NCBI GenBank assembly: GCA_016867395.1
Contig: VGJS01000005.1
Location: 51,912 to 115,911, forward strand
Reading direction: 5' to 3'
Length of the DNA stretch: 64,000 bases
Source: Candidatus Handelsmanbacteria bacterium
GTDB lineage: Bacteria > Latescibacterota > UBA2968 > UBA8231
Numbering within the stretch: position 1 is the stretch's first letter; every line of letters begins with the position of its first letter. The notes beneath the pieces were generated by a model. That model saw only the letters and a list, made by a program, of their open reading frames with translations, was not told where the DNA came from and did no database searches. Below are positions 57,671-64,000 of the stretch, in pieces. The position numbers and the translations under genes were made by a program.

Positions 57671-59553
57671 TCGAGATCAGAGCCGACGCCCCCTTCATCC
57701 AGCCCCCCGATTGGGCGGTGCTGGAGCGCAGTCTGATATCCCTGATGGACCAGTCCGCCGAACCGCTGGTGCAAAAATACGTGCGTCCGGACGGGACCAT
57801 CCTCTGGCCCACCTCCGAGGACTTCTCCAGCATCGACGGCCTGGACGACGCGTACGAGAGCTTCCACAACTGGCCGCTCTTCTACCTGCTGGGCGGGGAC
57901 GCCCGCTTCCTCGAGTACACCCACCGCGAGTGGGAGGCCATCACCCGGCAGTTCGCCAAGTACGACTCGGGGCACGGCCACCCCATGGTGGTCGACGAGT
58001 ACGAGCAGGGCTACGACTGGATGCACCAGGGCGAGGGGTACGTCTTCTTCTACCTGCTCTGCCTGGCCGATCCGGCACATCAGCTCAATGTCGAGCGGTC
58101 CCGGCGCTATGCCGGCTTCTACCTGGGCGACAATCCCAAGGCGCCCAACTACGATCCCGAGAAGAAACTCATCCGCTCCCCGCACAACGGCAGCATGGGG
58201 CCGGCCTGGCGCAACTTCGAGAAATTCTACACCCGCTATGCCTACTCCAGCTGGAAGCCCTGGCCCCTGCCCTATCTCGACATCCCCGGCATCCAGACGG
58301 TCGAGGACCTGCGCGACCCGGCCAACGAGCTGAAGATGGGCGCGGCCCTGGTGGCCCGCATGGCCAAGGGCGACGCGGCGGTGAACCTGGCCGCCACCAG
58401 CCTGGTGGCCAACGCGTACCTGGCCGGTGGGGGCGAGAAGTACCGCGCCTGGGTCCGCGAGTACCTGGAGGCCTGGATCGAGCGGGCCGGCCAGAACAAG
58501 GGCCTGTTGCCCGACAACGTGGGGCTTTCCGGGCGGATCGGCGAGTGTATGGACGGCAAGTGGTACGGGGGGTACTACGGGTGGACCTGGCCCCACGGCT
58601 GGCACACCATGGGGGAGGCGCCCCTGTGCGCGGTGGAGAACGCCGCCCTCCTGTACCGGGATTTGAGCTATTGCGAGTTCTACCGCGGCCAGCTCGACCG
58701 GCTCATCGCCCAGGGACGGATGGAGAACGGCACCTTGATGGTGCCTCACTTTTACCACGACCGGGGATGGGATGGGTATGCTCCCCTATCGGCCCGCTAC
58801 CTGGCCCACCTGTGGACCTTGAGCATGGCTGAGGAGGACCTGGAGCGCATCCGCCGCACCCGCGACCACCACAGCCGCGACTACCGGCAGGTGATCCCGA
58901 TGTTCTCCAAGCACGGGGGCGGGCACGAGGCCCCCTGGCTGGCGTACATGATGGGCGAGTACCCGGACTACCCGGTGGAGATCCTGCGCCACAACCACGC
59001 CCAGGTGTACCAGCGCCTGGCCTTCATGCGCGACGACACCCAGGATCCCGCCACCTACGGGGACTGGTACTTGCAGGTGCGCAACCCCATTACGGTTGAG
59101 GGGCTGGTGCAGTTGACCATGGGCGGACCGCTCTTCAACTACAACGGCGGCCTGCTGCTGGTGCGACTACGCTACTTCGACGCCCAGGCCCGCCGGCCCG
59201 GCCTGCCCCCGGACGTGGCGGCCTTGGTGGGAAAATTGGAGGACAAGCGGGCCGTGCTACACCTGGTCAACCTGAGCGCCGCCCAGGAGCGCCAGGTGGT
59301 GGTGCAGGGCGGTGCCTTCGGCGAGCATCGCTTCACCCAGGTGAAGTACCGCACCCGCGGCCAGGTCGGGGAATTGCGCCCCCACTGGACCGACACCCAG
59401 TACCGCCAGCAGGTGGAAGCGGCGCTGGAGGAGCAGGTCGTTGAGGTGAACGACAAGCACTTCACCGTGCGCCTAGCCCCCGGCACCGGCATCACCCTGG
59501 ACCTGGGCATGGAGCGCTTTGTCAACGATCCCAGCTATGTGCCGCCCTGGTAG
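57667..59553 (+). CDS. 628-aa protein of unknown function, probable carbohydrate-related
   Basis: I do not recognise a named family with certainty. No signal peptide. The first ~420 residues are rich in Trp, Tyr and acidic residues with repeated helical patterns (DAYESFHNWPLFYLLGGDAR, YGGYYGWTWPHGWHTMGEA, WLAYMMGEYPDYPVEILRHN), reminiscent of alpha/alpha-toroid enzymes such as heparinase-like lyases or glycosidases. The last ~100 residues look like a beta-sandwich (VLHLVNLSAAQERQVVVQGG). The ATG overlaps the pseudouridine synthase stop by ATGA, so it is coupled to that gene and the IlvD-type dehydratase. A sugar-acid or glycan role is inferred only from context and composition. Confidence 0.75.
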   Translation: MIEIRADAPFIQPPDWAVLERSLISLMDQSAEPLVQKYVRPDGTILWPTSEDFSSIDGLDDAYESFHNWPLFYLLGGDARFLEYTHREWEAITRQFAKYDSGHGHPMVVDEYEQGYDWMHQGEGYVFFYLLCLADPAHQLNVERSRRYAGFYLGDNPKAPNYDPEKKLIRSPHNGSMGPAWRNFEKFYTRYAYSSWKPWPLPYLDIPGIQTVEDLRDPANELKMGAALVARMAKGDAAVNLAATSLVANAYLAGGGEKYRAWVREYLEAWIERAGQNKGLLPDNVGLSGRIGECMDGKWYGGYYGWTWPHGWHTMGEAPLCAVENAALLYRDLSYCEFYRGQLDRLIAQGRMENGTLMVPHFYHDRGWDGYAPLSARYLAHLWTLSMAEEDLERIRRTRDHHSRDYRQVIPMFSKHGGGHEAPWLAYMMGEYPDYPVEILRHNHAQVYQRLAFMRDDTQDPATYGDWYLQVRNPITVEGLVQLTMGGPLFNYNGGLLLVRLRYFDAQARRPGLPPDVAALVGKLEDKRAVLHLVNLSAAQERQVVVQGGAFGEHRFTQVKYRTRGQVGELRPHWTDTQYRQQVEAALEEQVVEVNDKHFTVRLAPGTGITLDLGMERFVNDPSYVPPW

Positions 59554-59574
59554 AAACTAAGAGTCTACTGCGGC

Positions 59575-59780
59575 GGTGAGACGGCCCCGGCGGCCTTTCC
59601 CAGAGGAGAGGTCGGGAGGGGAAGGACGCGGGAGGGGTTGAGGGGAGAGCGGAGCCTCAACGCCCCAGCGTATGGCGCGTTGAGGGGGTAGGGCAGCGGG
59701 GTAGGGCTAACGAGCAGGGCGGCAAGTCCGCGCCTTGGGAAAGGCCCGAGTGGGCCGTTCATCGACGCACTCTGCAGGCC
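59575..59780 (-). repeat. Interspersed intergenic repeat, copy R5
   Basis: Best preserved copy, reverse orientation. On the minus strand: GTGCGTCGATGAACGGCCC, the core AAGGCGCGGACTTGCCGCCC, CTGCTCGTTAGCCCTACCCC, an inner hairpin (CCTCAACGC 59655-59663 with GCGTTGAGG 59677-59685), CCCGCGTCCTTCCC, then the closing arm. The enclosing stem pairs GGCCTTTCCCA (59592-59602) with TGGGAAAGGCC (59736-59746), eleven perfect pairs. Confidence 0.8.
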
Positions 59781-60833
59781 TCAGACCTTCACCCCCGCCT
59801 CCTCGGCGGTCTGCCTGACCTGGGACCACACCCCCTCCTCGAGGGGAATCCCTTCGTCCCGGCGCTGGGCCAGCAGCTCGAACTCCCGCTGCCCCGGCGC
59901 CAAGATCCCCTTGCTGCCCTGCACCGGCGCCGAAGATCTGATATAGTCCATCAGCCCGCCCAGCTCGGCGCGGAACTGGTCGGCGGCCATGAAACGCTCC
60001 ACGGCGATGGCCAGGATCCATATATTGTTGCCGTGGGCCTCCAGCCCCTCCTCCATCCAGGCCGGCACTCCCAGCAAGGCGCTGAGAATCTCGGCCATCA
60101 GCGCCAGGCTGTACCCTTTGTAGGCCTGCGGCCCGCCGAAAGGCAGGATGGCGCCCAAGGGTTTGCGCCCCGGCGCATAGAGGGCGTTCGGGTCGAGGGT
60201 GGGATTTCCATCCTTGTCCACCAGCGAGTCAGCGGGCAGGGGCTGTTTGGTATCGCGGTAGAAGCGGACCCGCCCTTCGGGCAGGGCCGAGGTGGCGAAG
60301 TCCATTGAGATGGGGACGCCGCCGGTGGGGGCGGCAAAGGCCAAAGGGTTGGTGCCCAGCCGGCCCTCGCGACCACCGAAGGGGGCCACCCAGTGGCCCT
60401 CGCCCGCGGTGCTGCAGGCAGCCAGGGCCACGCAACCTTTGGCAGCAGCCTGCTCGGTGTACGCGCCCACCCGGCCCACGTGCCGGCAGCAGCGCAGGCT
60501 GGCGCAGCCGATGCCCAGCTCTTGTGCCCGCTCCACCGCCAGCTCCGCGGCGCGCACCGCGCCCACCTGGCCGAAGTTCCAGTTGGCGTCCACCAGCGCC
60601 GCCGTGGGGGTCTGCTCGACGACCTGCAGCGCTGCGCCCGGCACGATGGTGCCCTGCCGGATGTCGCCCACGTACTGGGGCACGCGCAGGACGCCATGGG
60701 AGTGCAGACCCATCAGGTCGGCCTCCACCAGGAGGCGGGCCACGATGCGGGCATCCTCGGCGGGGGCACCGTGCTTTTGGAAGATGGCGGCGGTGAGCTC
60801 CTCGAGATCTTCGGCTTTGACGAGATGGGCCAT
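59781..60833 (-). CDS. Ldh_2 family malate/lactate/ureidoglycolate-type dehydrogenase
   Basis: 350-aa NAD(P)-dependent 2-hydroxy-acid dehydrogenase of the MDH2/YlbC fold, unrelated to classical malate dehydrogenase. Catalytic His near 45 in DLMGLHSHGVLRVPQY, the second conserved His in CRHVGRVGAYTEQAA near 118, and LGTNPLAFAAPTG near 160. The family includes sulpholactate, ureidoglycolate, 2,3-diketogulonate and delta-piperidine-carboxylate reductases. It ends the minus-strand sugar-acid operon, 32 bases after the Gfo/Idh gene. A role in reducing or oxidising a keto sugar acid is inference. Confidence 0.88.
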   Translation of the reverse strand: MAHLVKAEDLEELTAAIFQKHGAPAEDARIVARLLVEADLMGLHSHGVLRVPQYVGDIRQGTIVPGAALQVVEQTPTAALVDANWNFGQVGAVRAAELAVERAQELGIGCASLRCCRHVGRVGAYTEQAAAKGCVALAACSTAGEGHWVAPFGGREGRLGTNPLAFAAPTGGVPISMDFATSALPEGRVRFYRDTKQPLPADSLVDKDGNPTLDPNALYAPGRKPLGAILPFGGPQAYKGYSLALMAEILSALLGVPAWMEEGLEAHGNNIWILAIAVERFMAADQFRAELGGLMDYIRSSAPVQGSKGILAPGQREFELLAQRRDEGIPLEEGVWSQVRQTAEEAGVKV

Positions 60834-60865
60834 GTGCTCCTCGGTGGGGTGAGCAGTGAATGGAT

Positions 60866-61864
60866 TCAGTTTAGGGGGAAGTCGTCGCCCAGGACCACGG
60901 GCCGGCCCTGGGCGATGGAACGCTTGAGGCCGGCCTCCACCTGCAACTCGAGCAGGCCGAAGCGGCCGGGCACCGGCGGAGGTTGATTATTGCGGATGGA
61001 GGCCAGGTACGCGGCGAGGGACTGCTCGAAGGACTTGTTGTACTGGTCCCAGCGCGAGCGATGGCGGGGGATGGCGTAGCGCTCACAGGTGCCGCGCCTG
61101 GCGTCCATGACCTCCAGATCCCCGTCCAAATCCTGCCAGCGGAAGCGGCCGCGTTCGCAGTTGAAGCTCAGCTCGAAGAGCGCAAACTCCCAGGGCAGGG
61201 CCGAGGTGCCGATCAGGGTGCCCACCGCGTCGCCCTCGGTGCGGAAGGCCGCGGTCACGTCCTCCACCTGCATGCCTTTGCCGCTGCGCACGGCGCTGCT
61301 CTGCAGGGCAGTGATTTGGGCGAGGGGGCCGGCGAAGAAATGGATCAGGTCGATGGCGTGGCTCCAGCAGGCGTAGTGCACCAGGCCGGCGACTTCGAGG
61401 ACCTGCCCAAAGTCGCGTTCGGCGGCGAGGCGCCTGACCAGCTGCGCGTGGTCGAAGAAGCGGTAGTTGAAGACCATCGCCGTCTCGCAGCCGATGGCCG
61501 CGGCCCGGCGCAGTACCTCCCGCCCGTCGATGAAATCCTGCTCCTCCACCTTTTCCTGGCCCAATCGGGCAGTGAGGGGTTTCTCGAAGAAGAGGCGGCG
61601 GGGCGCGTGCTCGAGCAGGGCGAGGGCGGCCTCCAGGCGCTGGGTCTCGCGGGTGAGGACCAGCACCATGTCGGGCTCCCAGGCCATCAACTCACCCACA
61701 GAACCAAAGGCCCGCCCGCCGAATTGCGTGGCACAGGCCTGGGCCTTGTCCGCGGTGCGGCTATAATAGCCCAGCGAGACCTCGGCATCCCGGGCCAGGA
61801 AGGGCAGGTAGTTCTTCTGGGCCACATTGCCGGTACCCACCACGCCGATCTTGAGTGTGCTCAC
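60866..61864 (-). CDS. Gfo/Idh/MocA family oxidoreductase
   Basis: 332-aa NAD(P)-dependent sugar oxidoreductase. N-terminal Rossmann motif IGVVGTGNVAQKNYLPFL (about 6-23), the EKP motif in RRLFFEKPLT near 93 with the family lysine, and the catalytic-domain HAIDLIHFFAG near 170 with the expected Asp-x2-His. It starts with GTG inside the kinase stop (GTGA). Substrates in this family include inositols, glucose-fructose and N-acetyl sugars; not assigned here. Acts next to a PfkB kinase and an aldolase. Confidence 0.88.
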   Translation of the reverse strand: MSTLKIGVVGTGNVAQKNYLPFLARDAEVSLGYYSRTADKAQACATQFGGRAFGSVGELMAWEPDMVLVLTRETQRLEAALALLEHAPRRLFFEKPLTARLGQEKVEEQDFIDGREVLRRAAAIGCETAMVFNYRFFDHAQLVRRLAAERDFGQVLEVAGLVHYACWSHAIDLIHFFAGPLAQITALQSSAVRSGKGMQVEDVTAAFRTEGDAVGTLIGTSALPWEFALFELSFNCERGRFRWQDLDGDLEVMDARRGTCERYAIPRHRSRWDQYNKSFEQSLAAYLASIRNNQPPPVPGRFGLLELQVEAGLKRSIAQGRPVVLGDDFPLN

Positions 61865-62772
61865 ACCGAACTCCTCTCGCTGAAGAAATGCTCCACCTCG
61901 GCGCGGGTGGGGATACCCTCCTGCCCACCCCTGCGGCTGGCCTTGAGCGCCGCTGCGGCCGAGGCCAACCGCAGGCTGTCTCCGAGGGCGAGTCCCCGGG
62001 CCAGGCCGGCGGCGTACGCCCCATGGAAGACGTCGCCGCAGCCGGTGGTGTCCACCGTCTCCACGGCAAAGGCCGGGCAATGGACCGGCGTCCCCCCGGT
62101 GCAGACCCAGTACCCGGCGGCCCCGCAGGTGATGGCGACCAGGGCGCGGCCATCTCGCCACAGCTTTTGCGCCGCCCTGGCCGGCTCCCCCTCCCCGGTG
62201 TATCCCAGGGCGAATTCGTGCGAGAGCACCAGGTGGTCCACCAGGCCCAGCAGCTCGGCAAAGCCAGGGGCACTGGCGTCCTCCAGGTCCGCCACCACCG
62301 GCACCCCGGCGCTCTGGGCGATACGGGCGGCGCGGATCATGCCCTCCATGCCGATGAAGTCCACCAGCAGCACCTGGGCGCTGCGGATCACCGCCTCGGG
62401 GGGCCAATCGTCCCCGGCGCCCACCACGCCGTTGAGATCGAAGAAGATGTTGCGGGTGCCCCGGCCCAGGTCGGCGACGATGGCCGAGCGGATCACCCGG
62501 GCCTCGTCGCGGCGCTGAGCCTGGCTCAGGTCGATGCCTTCTGCTTCCATACAGGCGGCGGCAAAGGCCGAGGCGTCGTCCCTGCCCAGCACCCCGGCGT
62601 AGGCGCAGCGACAACCCAGGCGCGCGGCCGCCACCAGTGCCGTGGCCGCCAACCCGCCGCAGCGCCGCTCCCGCTGCCGCACCTGGGCTTTGGCGTCGGC
62701 CGGGGGGTACTGGTCCACACAGAGGATCTCGTCCACCGCCACCGCGCCCAGACCCAGCACCTCGGTGCTCAT
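61861..62772 (-). CDS. PfkB family carbohydrate kinase
   Basis: 303-aa ribokinase-fold sugar kinase. N-terminal GLGAVAVDEILCVDQYP, the first signature region GGLAATALVAAARLG near 38, and the second signature VDTTGCGDVFHGAYAAGLA near 240, where the Asp of GCGD is the catalytic base and TTGCG forms the anion hole. ATP-dependent phosphorylation of a sugar or keto-deoxy acid is expected, feeding the aldolase encoded upstream. Overlaps both neighbours by four bases. Confidence 0.88.
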   Translation of the reverse strand: MSTEVLGLGAVAVDEILCVDQYPPADAKAQVRQRERRCGGLAATALVAAARLGCRCAYAGVLGRDDASAFAAACMEAEGIDLSQAQRRDEARVIRSAIVADLGRGTRNIFFDLNGVVGAGDDWPPEAVIRSAQVLLVDFIGMEGMIRAARIAQSAGVPVVADLEDASAPGFAELLGLVDHLVLSHEFALGYTGEGEPARAAQKLWRDGRALVAITCGAAGYWVCTGGTPVHCPAFAVETVDTTGCGDVFHGAYAAGLARGLALGDSLRLASAAAALKASRRGGQEGIPTRAEVEHFFSERSSV

Positions 62773-63584
62773 CCGTCCTCCAGCCCTTCCTGCTTGAGGG
62801 CCTCGCCGGCGTTCTTCCCATCGTGGATCACTGCCTTGAAGGCGCGCACCGCCCCGGCGATGTCGGCAAAGCCCCAGATATTACGGCCTACCGTCAGCCC
62901 CGCGGCTCCGCTCTTCACCACCCCCTCGGCCAGTTCCAGGGCCTGGCGCAGGGTGGCGGCCTTGGGACCGCCGGCAGCCACCACCGGGGCCGGGCACTCC
63001 TCTACCAGCTGGCCGAAGCTCTGGGGGTCTCCGGTGTACGGGGTCTTGATCACGTCCACCCCCAGCTCCACTCCACAGCGCAGGGTCCAGGCGATGTCCT
63101 CGGGGGTGTGGACGAGCTCCACCTTGCCCTCCGGTAGAAAGCGGCGCGGGTAGATGTGGAGGATCACCGGCATGGCCCATTCCTCGGCCTGGCGCACCAG
63201 GTCGGCCACTCGCCGCAAATGAGCCGCTTCGGTGACCCCGCGCACAAAGGCGGCGATAGCAAAGGCGTCGGCGCCCAGGCGCACGGCGTCCAGGGGCAGG
63301 GCCAGGTGCTCGTCGGCGCTGTCGTCGGGCCGGCCGGCGATGCTCTGCACGATGAGGGGCACCCGGCCGGCCAGGAGGCCGCCGCAGTGGATGGCCGCGC
63401 CCTTGTGCAGGGTGAGGGCGTCGGGGCGGCCCTCGGCGATGGCGGCGATGGTGCGCGGCAGGTCGCGCAATCCTCCGGGCAAACCGTCCTGGTAGCCGAT
63501 GAAGTGGTCCGCGGCCACCGAGCAGAGCCGGCCGGAAGGGTGGGAGAATAGGCGCCCCAGGCGCAGCTCCTTGCCCAGGCTCAT
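62769..63584 (-). CDS. DhnA/LsrF-type class I aldolase
   Basis: 271-aa TIM-barrel class I aldolase of the FbaB/DhnA/LsrF group. The barrel shows CSVAADHFIGYQDGLPGG near 20, DALTLHKGAAIHCGG near 55, a strand VDVIKTPYTGDPQSFGQLVE near 175 with the Schiff-base Lys, and AGGPKAATLRQALELAEG plus GLTVGRNIWGF for phosphate binding. It would split a phosphorylated sugar produced by the PfkB kinase. ATG at 63584 overlaps the Rpe-like stop by ATGA. Confidence 0.85.
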   Translation of the reverse strand: MSLGKELRLGRLFSHPSGRLCSVAADHFIGYQDGLPGGLRDLPRTIAAIAEGRPDALTLHKGAAIHCGGLLAGRVPLIVQSIAGRPDDSADEHLALPLDAVRLGADAFAIAAFVRGVTEAAHLRRVADLVRQAEEWAMPVILHIYPRRFLPEGKVELVHTPEDIAWTLRCGVELGVDVIKTPYTGDPQSFGQLVEECPAPVVAAGGPKAATLRQALELAEGVVKSGAAGLTVGRNIWGFADIAGAVRAFKAVIHDGKNAGEALKQEGLEDG

Positions 63585-64000
63585 GCCTCCCTCCCCAGGG
63601 TGGCCAGCCATTGCCGCATGGCCGGCGGGTCTTCCTTGAACATCAGCGAGCCAGGCACGATGTAGTCGGCCCCGGCCGCGGCCAGGAGGGGCACGGTCTC
63701 GCGGCGGATGCCCCCGTCGGCCTGGATCAGGGTGGAGAGGCCCTGCTCGTTGATGTGGCGGCGGGCGCGGCGGATCTTGTCCGGCACTCCGGCGTCCATC
63801 GAGGCGCCCTTGATGCCCATGGCCGTCCCGACCACGGTCAGCACGTCGAGCTGCTCCCAGTGCGGAGCCAACAGGTCGAGATCCTCGGTGATCAACATGG
63901 AGACCCCGGCCTGCACGCCCCGCGCCTTGATCGCCTTGAGCACCGCGCCCGGATCGGGCACAGCGTCGAAGCAGAAGATGAACACGTCGGCGCCGGCCTC
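63581..64000 (-). CDS. Ribulose-phosphate 3-epimerase-like protein (5' part beyond window)
   Basis: Partial: 139 residues of the C-terminal part. EAGADVFIFCFDAV enters the frame at the window edge, then GVQAGVSMLITEDLDLL, and IQADGGIRRETVPLLAAAGA near the end. The Asp of ADGGI corresponds to the catalytic/metal Asp of Rpe, and GADYIVPGSLMFKE is the phosphate-binding strand. The metal-binding His residues would lie further upstream. In this operon it may act on an allulose- or other ketose-phosphate rather than ribulose 5-phosphate. Confidence 0.8.
   Translation of the reverse strand, partial: EAGADVFIFCFDAVPDPGAVLKAIKARGVQAGVSMLITEDLDLLAPHWEQLDVLTVVGTAMGIKGASMDAGVPDKIRRARRHINEQGLSTLIQADGGIRRETVPLLAAAGADYIVPGSLMFKEDPPAMRQWLATLGREA

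Overview
The window is 64 kb of GC-rich bacterial DNA that reads as heterotroph accessory genome. The gene content is dominated by PhyH dioxygenases, cupins, enolase-superfamily sugar-acid dehydratases, TIM-barrel isomerases, orphan glycoside hydrolases and a UroD-like protein. There is also a large secreted protein ending in a TPNNDGVND segment plus a FlgD-Ig-like domain. This mix resembles uncultured lineages such as Latescibacterota or Poribacteria and the wider FCB group. That placement is inference from gene style; no rRNA or universal marker is present to fix it. No rRNA, tRNA, CRISPR array or transposase was seen.

Layout. 1-6.3 kb: an SDR/PhyH pair (the SDR is cut by the window edge), a small coiled-coil protein, then a heavily frameshifted secreted-protein locus and a sugar-dehydrogenase relic. 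6.3-7.6 kb: two divergent toxin-antitoxin modules (YefM/YoeB and VapB/PIN) sharing a well-formed control region. 7.6-16.7 kb: intact metabolic genes, all on +: moeA, Nudix, acs, glycogen debranching enzyme, L-rhamnonate dehydratase, cupin and D-aminoacylase-type amidohydrolase. 16.8-19.7 kb (-): a frameshifted radical-SAM activase and a frameshifted peptide-type solute-binding lipoprotein. 19.7-23.4 kb (+): an ArsR-methyltransferase fusion and ahcY behind a strong palindromic operator and promoter, a PhyH relic, and panE. 23.5-27.7 kb (-): KDPG-aldolase family, PhyH, Rieske, DapA family and AKR. 27.7-30.8 kb (+): decayed larA and fapA-like genes. 30.8-36.3 kb (-): bicupin, PhyH, iolD, a broken hydroxypyruvate-isomerase-like gene and iolE, i.e. 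part of an inositol pathway. 36.4-38.5 kb (+): PhyH and a galactonate-dehydratase-like enzyme. 38.7-43.2 kb (-): a four-gene MacAB-type efflux operon. 43.2-49.6 kb: Fe-ADH, broken UroD-like gene, a glycoside hydrolase joined in frame to a truncated rsgA, Zn-ADH and a VOC protein. 49.6-54.9 kb: a repeat, a toxin-antitoxin block flanked by 95-bp direct repeats, a fused MrfA-MrfB-like repair helicase/exonuclease, and a solitary DNA methyltransferase. 55.0-59.6 kb (+): IlvD-type dehydratase, RluA-type synthase and a 628-aa unknown protein, all translationally coupled. 59.8-64 kb (-): Rpe-like (cut by the window edge), class I aldolase, PfkB kinase, Gfo/Idh oxidoreductase and Ldh_2 dehydrogenase, a sugar-acid operon.

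Two features stand out. First, about fifteen genes carry in-frame stops or frameshifts while their neighbours are perfectly intact, so either part of this genome is decaying or parts of the assembly are poor. Second, an interspersed intergenic element of roughly 150-250 bp occurs about five times. It keeps a conserved GC-rich core and an enclosing stem whose two arms differ in sequence between copies yet stay complementary in most of them, which suggests a structured RNA or mobile repeat I cannot match to a named family.
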